DNA of 64,000 nt, from positions 3,472,001 to 3,536,000 of the forward strand of contig JAGYVD010000006.1 in NCBI GenBank assembly GCA_021209875.1. The letters run 5' to 3'. The translations under genes and the position numbers were made by a program. Positions 26,401 through 37,921 of the stretch are shown here, piece after piece (positions within the stretch are counted from its first letter, which is position 1; the number at the start of each line of letters is the position of its first letter). The notes beneath the pieces are model-generated. The model was not told the DNA's origin. It saw nothing but the letters and a program-made list of their open reading frames with translations, and did not search any database. This stretch comes from Rosellinia necatrix (lineage: Eukaryota; Ascomycota; Sordariomycetes; Xylariales; Xylariaceae).

Positions 26401-28465
26401 GATGGGACTTATCAGGCATCATTCAGGCACAAACAAGGATGGGACGCGGTCTTCCGGTTGGGTTGACTCCAAGACCATGCAGCCCGTAGCTGACCATGAG
26501 ATCGCCAGCCAATACATGCCGGCGATACTTGAACACACCGGGATACGAGTTATTGAACCTGAGATCTGCGACGGCGGATACGACCCCGAGAACAAGCAGT
26601 CGTTACAGGAAATCCAACTCCAGCGCGACTTGCCCTCTTTCGAAGCATCGGCGGAGATAGCCAGTCAATTGAAACGGCAGCACGGAAACAAAGCACACAT
26701 AACGACAGATGTGAGTACGGGAGCCTGCCATGTACAACTCAAAGCTGGAGCAACTATCATGGTACCTCGCTCGGCGCATTTCGACCGAACGGTCGCTGGA
26801 CAGATCCCGACAGGATGGTCTCCGAAACGTTACGGGATATCCGATGATATCATCGAGCAAGTTGACCCGGTCACCCTTTTCTCGTTGGTGTGCACAGTCG
26901 AAGCGCTTCTCTGCTCGGGCATCGTTGACCCGTACGAACTCTACGAACATATACACATCTCAGAGGTCGGCAACTGCATTGGCTCCAGCATGGGTGGGCT
27001 CTCATCATTGAGGAAGATGCATAGAGAACGGTTCGTCGACAAGTCAGTGAAAGGAGATATCCTGCAGGAAACCTTCATCAATACGACGGGCGCCTGGATC
27101 AACATGCTCCTGACGTCGTCGTCCGGCCCGATCAGAACACCGGTCGGAGCATGTGCGACCTCGCTGGAATCCCTCGACACGGGCTACGACCTCATTGTGG
27201 CCAAAAAGGCGAAAGTGTGTCTCGTTGGCGGGGTCGAGGATTTCGTCGAGGACGTCTCCTTCGAGTTCGGGAGCATGAAGGCGACCTGCAACACCGACGC
27301 GGAATTCGCCGCCGGCCGGAGCCCGCGGGAGATGTCGAGGCCGACCGCCTCGACCAGAAGCGGCTTCGTCGAATCGCAGGGCTGCGGCATCCAGGTGATC
27401 ACCTCCGCCGAGCTGGCGCTCCAGATGGGCCTCCCCATATTCGGCATCGTCGCCCACACCAGCATGGCCGCGGACAAGGCCAGCCGGTCCGTCCCGGCGC
27501 CCGGCAAGGGCGTGCTCACGAACGCCCGCGAGGCGCCGTCCACGCCGGGGCAGCCCCCGCCGGCGCTGCTCGACCTCCAGTACCGCCGCAAGCTGCTCGG
27601 CCTGCGGAAGCGGCAGATCGCCGACTGGTGCGTCGGGAGCATCGCGGCCCTCGACGACGACGACGACGACGAGCTCCTCCTCCTGCCGACCGACCTGACG
27701 GACGAGGAGAGAAGCGCGCGCCGGCGGCAGGGCGCCGCGGACATCCGGGACGAGGCCGCCAGGCAGGTCGCCGAGGCGACGTTCCTCCTGGGCAACCAGT
27801 TCTGGAGGGATGACCGGGCAGCGGCGTCGCGCATCTCGCCGATCCGCGGCAGCCTGGCGACGTGGGGGCTCGGCGTCGACGACCTCGGCGTCGCGTCGCT
27901 GCACGGGACGTCGACGGCGCAGAACGACCTCAACGAGACGCTGGTGCTCGAGGCGCAGCTGCGGCACCTCGGCCGCCGCGCCGGCAACCTGCTGCCGTGC
28001 GTCTGCCAGAAGTGGCTGACGGGCCACGCCAAGGGCGCCGCCGGCGCCTGGATGCTCAACGGCTGCCTCCAGATGCTGGACTCGGGCGTCGTGCCCGGGA
28101 ACCGCAACGCCGACAACGTCGACGCCAAGCTGCGCGAGCGCGAGCACCTGCAGTTCCCGGGCGTCTCGCTCCACACCGCGGGCGGCGGCGGTGGCATCAA
28201 GGCCTGCTCCGTCACCTCGTTCGGCTTCGGCCAGAAGGGCGCCCAGGCCATCCTCGTGCACCCGCGCTACCTGTACGCGACGACGGAGGAGGCGTCCTTC
28301 AGGGACTATGCGGAGAGGAGGGACAAGAGGTGGCGCAGGGCCTGTCGCGTCTTCGGCGAGTCCATGGTCGAGGAGAACATGGTCGGCAGGTGTATCAAGT
28401 CGGAGACCCCTTACGCGCCCGGCGATGAGATGTCTGTGCTGCTCGACCCGAGCGCGAGATTTTGA
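23434..28465 (+). CDS. Fungal fatty acid synthase alpha subunit, secondary-metabolism type, without a PPT domain
   Basis: Exons 23434-23489, 23545-23571, 23631-24091 and 24138-28465 give 1623 residues. Start MRPEVEQELTHTLLVELL; the two tiny first joins recreate the conserved RWIETQDAILGEIG block. Domains in order: tail of the malonyl/palmitoyl transferase (EIGPSNILTNMM); ACP with carrier Ser near 184 (LVGG-RSTLTNEI, restored by the 46-base intron); ketoreductase (NGAGKRSIG near 566, YSESK near 720); ketosynthase (Cys in VGACATS near 1186, HGTSTAQND near 1437, GHAKGAAGAW near 1477). It ends right after the ketosynthase, so the C-terminal phosphopantetheinyl transferase of primary FAS2 is absent. 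It needs a beta subunit not in the window. Apicidin (APS5) and aflatoxin-type clusters use such alphas. The 3' third is strikingly GC-rich. Confidence 0.95.
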
Positions 28466-28820
28466 GGTGGAAAGAAAAAAAAAGGACGTGAGAGGAAGGG
28501 GAAATGACGACGGTTCGGGAAACTGGCGGCATTGTTATTTGTTTTTCATGTTATTTTCAGTCGTTTTACAAGGTGTTCGTTTAGCACGAGGTATGGCTTG
28601 GTATATAGGATTTCATATACACTTGATGATGGATGACACTATGTATGGTTCAAACAATTTAGAAGCACTCATTCAACAACGCATGCTTGATGGAGGAGGT
28701 TGAAAATGATTATTAGACTGGATACACATATTTCCTAACGTGAATAAAGGACAGGCTCGTTTGAGATCATGTAATGTTTATTGCAGAGCCATTTTTATTA
28801 CTGTCCTGTTCTACTTGAAT
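28466..28820. other. Convergent spacer, FAS-alpha / P450-2
   Basis: 3' flanks of two converging genes. AT-rich, nothing further recognised. Confidence 0.5.
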
Positions 28821-30674
28821 CTACAACTTGACGGGCCTGAATTGGATATACGGCCCGTCCTTGAGACTGGTAAATGCCCACTTCGTATCAAATTGCCCCC
28901 TAAACACACCTTTGCCCTCCCCGACCAGGCCCAAGTCTCCATCTGCTTGACGGAAATCATACGCTCTGATCACTGCGGCCATCGCCAACGAGATCTCTAT
29001 CAATGCCAAACCCTTACCGACGCAGTTCCGCGGTCCGAATGAGAAAGTGGCGAAAGCCGCCTTGGCCTTGGCCACCTCCTCCTCACTGGCCTCACCCGGT
29101 ATCCATCGCTCGGGACGAAAGGCGAGAGGATCCGGGAAGTAGTCCTTGTTGTGGTTGAGCGCGTAAATCCCTGTCCCAACCTCGCCTCCCGACGGGATAT
29201 AGAGGTCCTGCACGGGGATATGGAGGCCGCCTGGAAGCACTTCACGCCACATGGCGCCGCTAGCTGAGGGGGAAAGGCGTAGTGCTTCTTGGACACAGGC
29301 ACGCAGGTAGGTACACGATAAAAGTGCAGGACCTTGACAGACATCGTCCAAATGGGGCAGCTTCTCACGAACTTCCTTCGTTACCCGCTCGTAAACAGAG
29401 GGGTTACGAGCTAGGTAGAAGAATGCTGCGGCAATACCAGTCGAAGATGTATCAGACCCTATTGATATTAGTTTCTCAGAGCCTCAAGAGTTGAAGAATT
29501 ATTCTTACCAGCGATGATGAGCAGGTTGCTCTCGGCCCAAAGTTGTTTTTGCGAGAGCCCTTCGCCAGTCTCGGGGTCCTTGGCATGGAGGAGCTTAGAG
29601 AATAAATCGATGGCCTCTTCGTCGTCTGTGTCATTCTTCGCGCGAGCTTGTCGCGCTTCCATGATTTCTCTACTCTTGCCAGAGAACCGGATAGCCCTCT
29701 CGCGCGCACCCGGAAACAACATGCTCTGTAGTCTCAAATCCTGGATCTCCGGCATCGTCGTCAGGAAGCTGATGCGACGCATCTGGCCGAGCACGCCGTC
29801 CACAATCCAATGATTGGCCGCGTCAGTCAAAAGGTGGTAGGAGGTTCCGAATACAAGCTGGGACATCACGTCGAAAGTGAAAAAGTCACTCCATTCAGTC
29901 ATGTTCTTTGGGGCGCTCCATTCATCGCTGCCGGGCGCTAGGCTGGAATTGAAACGGTCCCGAGTTTCGCCGACACTCGAAGCGAACAATGCTGCCAGGC
30001 GGCTGATTTCCGTGTTCATGGTTCGGATATGCGAGTCAGAAAGCCCTTGGTTGAGTATTCGCCTGAGCTTTCCATGTTCTTTGTTATCTAGCGTGCCCAG
30101 AGTTGGGTGGACGCCAGGAACCAGTGAGATCCGGAGATACCCTTTGGACTTTTTCACGTTCTTTCCATGACCGTAGATACCTGGATGCGCTGATTAGCAT
30201 TATTTATTCAGGACTTTCCGATTAGACACTCTGAAAAATAGCGATATCATACCTTTGAGGCCAGCTTCAGTATTGATGACAAGCCTGTTCGGACCATAGC
30301 GAACTAGGTCCCCTACAATCACCCCCGTTAGCACGAATATCACATAGAGTCCCTCATAGTATCGGAACTATATTGCCATACCATATTTTTCATGGCACAA
30401 CCATATATCGGTATGTAGGTCGCCAATATAGGTGTGATAGATTGAGTACCAGCTAGTCAATTTCGCCAAGAAAGGGCCGGGGTACTTTGCGTATGGGTGG
30501 AAGTACAACCGATACACGGAAAGAGTTAACTATCGTCACAGATTAGCATTAGACAGGGTATTTTCCTCGGAAGAGTTTTTGCCCGATCATACGTACCAAA
30601 GGGGCAAAGATTAGTACCGAAATAACAGCCACAAACCCACAGGGGGAAAACAGCTTTAGGGGTATGAATTCCAT
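28821..30674 (-). CDS. Cytochrome P450 monooxygenase (cluster P450-2)
   Basis: Exons on the minus strand: 30674-30597, 30529-30382, 30312-30253, 30180-29509 and 29458-28821, in phase, 531 residues. N-terminal hydrophobic anchor, then [17 protein letters not shown]450 signatures: I-helix AGSDTSST, QEALR, FRPERW, haem loop FSFGPRNCVGKG with Cys near residue 465. Head-to-head with P450-3, with which it shares exon structure and sequence blocks ([26 protein letters not shown]). A likely role is oxidation of the fatty acyl chain or of the peptide; this is inference from context. Confidence 0.93.
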
Positions 30675-31044
30675 GACTGCTAGGTTTCTATTACAGCAAA
30701 ATTCTATCTAGAAAACAAAAACCCTTCCAAATTCCATGCTGCGCAGTGAAATGTATACGCACGGTAATTTCCAATTAAGTCACGTTGGGGATTAGATAGT
30801 CAGAGCGTTGATGCATCTGTCATGGTTCGTGATGTTTTTGATATGACTAAATCTCACGTCAGGTTCCACTTGACATCACAACTAGATGTGCTGCACATAT
30901 GGCTCTGAGCCAAGCAGCCAAGAATACCGGTAAAATGTCGTTCTTGAAATAAACATACAGCTTTTAATATGTAACGTCGATTTTGCTTAATTCAATAGTC
31001 TAAATTTCTGAGATAACCCGCTGGTGATTGACGGCAAAAGCATT
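30675..31044. promoter_or_regulatory. Divergent promoter, P450-2 / P450-3
   Basis: A 370-base region between two opposed P450 start codons. It contains the motif at 30854-30861. Confidence 0.75.
30854..30861 (-). promoter_or_regulatory. TGACGTGA motif, candidate bANK regulator site
   Basis: Exact TCACGTCA on the plus strand, in the larger string ATCTCACGTCAGG. The left part also matches 9 of 10 positions of the ATCTCNCGNA tox-box recalled for ToxE, and the right part equals the Api-box recalled for the apicidin cluster. Both comparisons are from memory. The decamer CTCACGTCAG recurs, inverted, upstream of the aminotransferase gene. Confidence 0.55.
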
Positions 31045-33034
31045 ATGAACGAAGGTTCGGATTTCACAAGGCCTAGCCTAGTCTGGCTGCTCCTTGGCAC
31101 ATCAGTTATCACGGTACGTCACAGCAAGACTTTATTATTATCGTGGTCCGTTTGTGCTATTGCGAATAACTAATGATGCGCGTAGGTTCTTATTCTATTT
31201 CTAAAACAATGCATCTTCCATCCACTTGCAAAGTACCCAGGACCCTTTCTTGGAAGATGGACCGATCTCTATGCTGGCTATCACGCCTGGAGAGGTAGCC
31301 TGCATACGGACATTTATCAGTGTCATCAGAAGTATGGTGAGTTTTCTAATGCAGGGGCATAATATTGAAATTTAGTGATTAACCCCTTTTGTTGTAGGCC
31401 AGTATGTTCGTTATAGCCCTAACAGGTTACTTATCGACACAAACGTTGCCTCTCAAGGTCGGTGTGGTGATCTAACTTTTCTGGTTCGTGGGGAGAAGCT
31501 AAAAATATACCGGTAATAGATATTCACTCCCACAAAGCGAATACCATCAAATCAAGAGCATATCAAGCTCTAGTGCATAGCGCACCAAATACATTGACGA
31601 TTCGCCATAAGGACGACCATGCTAGGAGACGACGTATTCTTAGTCAAGCATTTTCAGATGCTCGTATTCTATCTTATGAGCGTATTGTGCGACGTCACAT
31701 AGACGCTCTATGCGATAACTTAGGTCCTGGGGCAGAGAAGCTAGGGGCTGCGTCCAGGGGTGATGCCGACCGTAATATGTCCTTGCTAGGTATGAGAGAC
31801 TACATGATATTGTTATGTTTAAGACTCAGCTAACGACCCAACATTTTAGGCGATTGGTTCACGTTCGACGTCATGTCTGAGGTTATCTTCGGCATGAAAT
31901 ACAACGCACTGAAGGAGCCAAAATATCGCTACGTCCCACAGGTGATCCAAGATTCTAACATCCGCGTGTCGACGCTTGTGCAAGCCTACGGGTTGACCTT
32001 GGGCAGACTGGATAGGCACTTGTTTCCGGCTTCAATTCGCGCCCGGAATTCCTTTCTTGGCTTCCTCGGTCGCCTGCTGAAATCTCGAGCGACGGCTTCG
32101 TTTACTGATAATGGCAATGTGTTTTCATTTTTGGAGACCGCAAAGGACCCCGATGGTGGTGAGACATTGAGCAAATCTGAGATCCGGGCAGAGTGTGCGA
32201 CGTTAGTTGTAGCGGGTAAGCGTCCCTCCCTCTACTGAGTGGTACATTGATCTATTCCGGCTCACATGGTGGTATTTATTTAGGTTCCGATACATCCTCG
32301 TCGGCACTCGCAGCGACACTTTTCTACCTCAGCCGTAATGCTCGAGTATACAAGCGGCTGTCCGACGAGATTCGCAATACGTTTGCGACAATCGAAGATA
32401 TCTCATTAGGCCCTCAGCTTAACTCTTGCGTATATTTGCGTGCCTGCATTGACGAGGCCATGCGCCTGTCTCCGCCAGTCGGCGGTTCTTTGGTAAGTGA
32501 AACCTGAAGCAAGCTAAGGTGCACAGACTTCGAGCGCTGTCTAGTTTTTCGAGCACCTGTCAAACCAGACGGACTATTGTTAGGTGTTGCTGCTAACAAG
32601 ACTGGTTGATATAGTGGAGAGAGGTCGGACCTGGTGGTATGACAGTGGATGGCATTTATATTCCACAGGGCGTCGACGTGGGGGTTGGAATCTACAGCCT
32701 TCATCACAATGCCAAGTATCACAAGGATCCATTCAACTACGTCCCTGAGAGATGGATCGTGGGTGAGGGCGGTTCGACGAAGGAATCCGTCGAACTTGGT
32801 CGATCGGCATTCACACCATTTTCTAGTGGCCCAAGAGGTTGCATAGGAAAGAGCTTTGCTTATCACGAGATAACCCTCACTATGGCGCTTATACTCCATC
32901 GCTTCGATTTCCACAGCTCATCAAACGATGGCAGCCGAGTGATGACGGTCAACGGCCACGACCAGTTCTTATTAAAAGATCACATTACAGGTGCCAAGGA
33001 GGGGCCTTATATATGCTTTACATCGCGTCAATGA
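31045..33034 (+). CDS. Cytochrome P450 monooxygenase (cluster P450-3)
   Basis: Seven exons in phase: 31045-31113, 31186-31336, 31398-31457, 31520-31789, 31850-32215, 32284-32492 and 32615-33034, 514 residues. N-terminal membrane anchor. Signatures: [22 protein letters not shown], haem loop [12 protein letters not shown] with Cys near residue 447. The first three exons match those of P450-2 in length (151/148 and 60/60 bases) and phase, so the pair probably arose by duplication. P450-3 has two extra introns in the middle and one near the K-helix. Its promoter is shared with P450-2. Confidence 0.93.
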
Positions 33035-33751
33035 TAGATTAGGCAACAATTTAAAACCAAATGGAGTTCATGACTACTGCTGCACATCCAAATACCCATC
33101 GACACCCTTGCCGTGCGAGCCACATCCCTACCTTATTCTTTTGGGTACCAGTACGCCCTGAAGATCTCGCTGATGTTCTCAGCTACTTCCCGAAAGTTAT
33201 GGGACCGATCTTGGGGTGTATACATATAAAACCCTACCTTCGCATGTTAAGGAACCCGATAATAACGAAACCGTATATGTGACTGCAGTTTGGAGTCTAA
33301 AGGGAGGCTTCATTTCGCATATTGCTCTACACTAGTTAACCAGCGCGGGCATTCATTCATCGAACGTGGACCTACGAGCAATTGACGGTTTGTATTCGAA
33401 GATTAATCAACGTCATCAATGCAGGGTTTTCTCATCTATCCCTTGCATATCACCACATGCCAAGACTTCTCCATAACATCGAATCCTTCCAGAATAACCT
33501 TATGCAATACATACTGTAGGCAGTTGATTCTTATCCAGTTTAAACCCTGTCTAGCATGCACCCAAGCCTGGAAGCGTCCATGTCGCTGGGACAGCACGTG
33601 TTGTAGTCCGGGGTGGATGCTTGTCTTCTGGGCAGGGGCTAGACTAATACATAGACGCGCCTCTCGCGTGTTCCGCCTCGGATAGCTCGTTCGGAACGGT
33701 CCCAAGTCTTTGGCTCGTACAGGAGATCATACCGGTTTCGTCGCCACAAGA
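33035..33751. other. Intergenic, P450-3 / FAD oxidase
   Basis: Gene-free. A weak tox-box-like CTCTCGCGTG lies at about 33660, roughly 90 bases before the oxidase start. It differs from the consensus at two positions, so I do not call it a site. Confidence 0.45.
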
Positions 33752-35659
33752 ATGGCACTTGCTCTATTTACACCACTGGTGGCCTTGGCATGGCTCCCGT
33801 GGGCCGCTGCCACGCCATGTAGCACTTGCAAGTGTGTGAGTATTCTAACCCTTGATGTGTGTTGACTGGCCGTATTATTAACATTCAGATAGACGCCCTC
33901 TATGAATTGTTGGCCTACTGTACAGCAATGGACGGATTTCAATACTTCGGTGAGCGGGAAGCTCATTCGTACCGCGCCGGTCATGCTTCCATGTTACGGA
34001 GGTCCGGATTATGACAGTGAGACATGTCAGCAGCTAGACAGCACTTTGTGGTGGGATCCCAAATGGCAAGCTCAGCAACCGGTCGGGTATGACTACCCAC
34101 TGAACGAAGAATGCCCGCCGCCAGGGACATTCGGCAACGTATCAGCCGCGCAATGCCAGCTAGGCAATTCGCCAATGTATGCCATCAATGCAACTACGGA
34201 AGAAGATATCGTAAAAGGTATCCAGTTTGCGAAGAAGCAAAACTTGCGAGTCGTCATTAAGTCCAGCGGCCATGACTTCCTGCAGAGATCTAAAGGCTTT
34301 TACGGTCTATCAATCTGGCTTTACAATTTCCGCGACGGCTACCAATTCCATGACAACAATCCAGTCCAAAAAGACTGCCCGGCCTCGACTTGGGATAAGA
34401 GCACACTCACCATCACTGGCGCCTATGCATGGTCAGACGTCTATCCCACTTCCTGGGAGAAGAAGACGATCGTGGTTGGAGGAAATCAGAACGTAAAATT
34501 TTCTATCAGAATCCTGCCTTTACTTTAATATGTGCTAATCGACGAACAGGGCCCTTGCAGCACTGGTGGATGGACACAGGGTGGAGGCCACTCGCCGGTC
34601 ACTCGTGAGTTTGGTATGGGCGGCGATCAAGTCCTGTCTGCACGGATCGTCCTCGCGTCTGGCGAAATAGTCACTGCTAGCCCTTGCGAGAACCCCGATC
34701 TCTTCTTTGCCGTCCGTGGCGGCGGGCCGGGCACATACGGTGTTGTGACCTCGATCACCGTGAAGACGTATCCAACGACAAACGTCAATCTTTTTTACGT
34801 CGTTCTGGGGTCCCAAGGCGATGACACGGTCCCGCAATTTCTCGACGCCATATCAACAATGTACACTTCGCTCCCGGGGCTTTCGAAGCTCGGGTTCGGC
34901 GGCTATGGCTATTGGGTTGCGCATTCCGCGTCTGGCTTAGGCGGACATCATTTCCAGAACGTATGGTATCAAGCTTTTACGATCACGGGAAAGACGACCG
35001 AAGAAGCGCAGGGCTTGTTCCAGTCGTTCGAGGACAAGATCACTGCTTTCAATACCTCGAGCCAGGGAATTCAGGTGAACATCACCAAGACCGCCTACGC
35101 GACTTACGGTGATTATTTCCAAGCCAAGGTTGGCACGAACGCCTTGGTTGGGGGGGTATCGGCTTTGTCATCTCACTTCCTCGACTCCAATGGATTGGCG
35201 GGCAATAGCACACGGCTTCGTCTCGCTCTAGACACCATTAGTGGCGAACCCGGCAAGCCTGTATACCACACCCTGGTGCATCATGGTCTTGAAGCAACGG
35301 ATGGGCTGCAGGCCAAGGACTCCGCCGTCAACCCAAGCTGGTACAATTCCATCTTGCTCGACATCTTCGAAAGGGATGTTGTGAACACCGTTGTTGCCGA
35401 CAACACGGAGCCATTTGCCTATATCAGGGAAACGGTGTATCCTGTCTACAAGGGGCTGTCCCCGTCGGTAGGAACCTACATGAACGAAGCGGATTGGGGC
35501 AACCCCAACTGGCAGAATGACTTTTATGATATTCACTGGGATCGCCTGAGTGAAGTCAAATCTAAGTACGACCCCAAAGGTCTCTTCTACTGCATCACTT
35601 GCGTTGGAAGCGAGTCGTGGGAGGTGAAAGATGATGGGTCGCTGTGCAAAAAGGCTTAG
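33752..35659 (+). CDS. FAD-linked oxidase of the berberine bridge enzyme-like family, probably secreted or luminal
   Basis: Exons 33752-33835, 33893-34492 and 34550-35659, 597 residues. It starts with a signal peptide (LFTPLVALAWLPWAAATP) followed by a Cys-rich start CSTCKCTPSMNCWP. The FAD domain shows KSSGHDF (the His that normally binds FAD covalently), GGWTQGGGHSPVTREFGMG and FFAVRGGGPGTYGVV. The C-terminus has the DWGNPNWQNDFYD-type block of BBE-like enzymes. These flavoproteins oxidise alcohols, amines or C-C bonds with oxygen. In this context oxidation of a 2-hydroxy acid to the 2-oxo acid used by the aminotransferase is plausible but unproven. Same strand as P450-3. Confidence 0.92.
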
Positions 35660-36135
35660 ACTAATCTGCCTGGTCAAAATTGTAGGCAATGTTTACATAT
35701 GAGCTGCAACATCCGCCGTGATTCATATATCATAATATCGTTAGCTATATTATTTAGAATATAGGCTCGATAGGGTTTATATCACTTGTGTCGAAGCCCC
35801 TCTCTAGTATCGTTATTTAACTTTATTGCTTGAACTATGACACGCCCTAACAATACCATGCTTCTTAATCTATAGCTATCAATGGCCGCATACTCAAGAC
35901 CTTCTCTACCTTTACATTTGAGGGAATGAGATCGAGTCACTCGCCTCTCCTGATCATTGCCTTAGGGTTCATCGTGATTTTAAGCCATCTAGAGGCATTT
36001 TGACAACCTAAGTAAAGTTTTGCAAGCTGCCGTAATGGGGGGCTCCAGTTGGAGTCACGTACGCCTGAAATCCCATACATGTCAGCTTCAGACAAACGCG
36101 AGATTCACAGATGAACGTAGATTTTTTTTTTTTTT
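35660..36135. other. Convergent spacer, FAD oxidase / SDR-1
   Basis: AT-rich 3' flanks with a T-run just beyond the SDR-1 stop. Nothing else seen. Confidence 0.5.
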
Positions 36136-37021
36136 TCAACTCACCTTCGTCAACCCACCATCGACAACCAGTTCGGTCGAATTCACGAACGAGCTCGCGT
36201 CGGAGGCCAGGAACAGCGCGGCGGCGGCGACCTCGGCGGGCTCGCCCCAGCGGCCCTGGGGCAGATGGACCTCCCTCCTCTGCCTGCGGCCGGACTCGGT
36301 GGAGCCGTCGATGACCTCGCCGTCGAGGAAGCCCTGCAGCATGACGCTGTTCAGGGGGCCGGGGCACAGCGAGTTGAAGCGGAAGCCCTCGCGGGCGTGG
36401 ACGATGCCGAGCTCGCGCGTCATGGCGATGACGGCCCCCTTGCTGGCCGTGTAGGCGAGCTGCGCCGTCGCGCTGCCGACCAGGCCCGCGACCGAGCTGA
36501 GGTTGATGACGCTCCCCCTGGCCTTGCCGTGGCGCCGCATGCTGAGCACCGCGTGCCGGCACCCGAGCCACGTGCCGACGACGTTGACGCGGTGCGTGAG
36601 CTCCCACGCCCGCGCCGTCGACGTCACGGCGTCCCCGTCCAGCGCCGCCGGGAACACCCCCGCGTTGTTGACCATGACGTCGACGCCGCCGAGCCCGTCC
36701 AGCCGCGCCAGCAGCCCCGCCACCTGCGCGTCGTCCGACACGTCGCACGTCGCCTCGACGATCTGCGTGTGTGGGAACGGGCCGTGGCGCTCCAGCGTCT
36801 CGCGGAGGCCGTCGAGCGCCGACTGCGACACGTCCGCGAGGAGGAGCGTCTTGGCCCCCGCCTTGGCGAACCGGATGGCGATCTGCGTCCCTATGGCTCT
36901 GCGCCGTGTGATACACATACGTGTGAGTATCGTGAAATAATCCATGCAAGGAGGAGTCGACCTACCCTGCAACGCCGGTGATGGCGACATTTCGGCCCTC
37001 TAAGGAGTATATCTCCGTCAT
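36136..37021 (-). CDS. Short-chain dehydrogenase/reductase (SDR-1)
   Basis: Exons on the minus strand: 37021-36966 and 36898-36136, 272 residues. The intron splits the cofactor loop; joined it reads ITGVAGAIG (TGxxGAIG type). Other signatures: NNAG, NLSSVAG with the catalytic Ser, and YTASKGAV with the Tyr-Lys pair, then PGPLNS and a DGG end. Classical NAD(P)-dependent SDR with all catalytic residues. The coding region is very GC-rich compared with the flanking genes. Function in the cluster (ketone/alcohol interconversion on the chain or on another building block) is inferred from position only. Confidence 0.9.
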
Positions 37022-37921
37022 ATTTTCGGGTTTACTGCTGTATTTCGTCGGGACTGAGTGCCACAATGCTAGCTACTATTTTCACGGCTAATACAAGCAT
37101 CTATTTGTTACGTTAAAATGACCTCTGTTGGCGGCGTGTCTTCTAGCTGTTTGGCACTGTTTACTTGTCTATGGGGGCATCAGATCGACACGTAAGTAAC
37201 TCTGTACTACCTACTCCTGTCATTCCTCAAGTAAATTCGATGACCTTATGAATAGCATCACTCCATGTGCATGATGATGATGATGATGATAATGCTCGGA
37301 GTGATTGCGATGACAGACGATTTGGTGGCACTACGACTCCTGGGACCTCGGGACCCTTGGATGCGCAAATGATGAGCTGAGATAACTATGTGCATATATG
37401 CATGTGCTCAGCATCTAACACGGACGTCCCCGCAATCGCGTCACCAACGAAATGCCTAATCGGGACCTAGTAATCTCCGTCGATTGGTCCGCCAGATAAT
37501 AAGCATACATTTCACAAATCCTATTACATGAGACATAAAATCATGCTCTAGTGGCTTACTTTCGCGCCATTCCTGAACGAGGTGGCGCACGGGCTCCATA
37601 TGCATTAGGTGCTCAAAATATCAGGGGTAACTAACTATAGTGTAGTGTAGTGTAGTATTGGCATTGGTATTGTATTTGGATTCCGCTGGCTGTCTATCTA
37701 TCTACCAATCTGCATTGATAGTAGGAGCAAGGAGTCGCAAGCACACATGTCCCATGCCTCAGTGCGTAAGTAGGTAGGTAGGTAGGTAGGTAGCTTAGCT
37801 AGCTAGCAACGCAGTACACTGACAGCCCGCCTTGGATTGCCGAGGATACACACACACACACACATACACCAAAGAAAGTGCTTTGATTTGAAAACAGCGT
37901 TGATTCATATGTGCTACCGCG
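37022..37921. other. Intergenic, SDR-1 / SDR-2, microsatellite-rich
   Basis: About 900 bases without a gene. It contains (ATG)n at about 37267-37288, GTAGT-type repeats near 37640, (TAGG)n at about 37770-37795 and (CA)n near 37850. Confidence 0.6.

Noticed and set aside
27044..28261. Long open frame (405 codons) on the minus strand inside FAS-alpha
   Set aside because: It is antisense to the conserved ketosynthase, low in complexity (Ala/Arg/Gly) and open only because the region is GC-rich.
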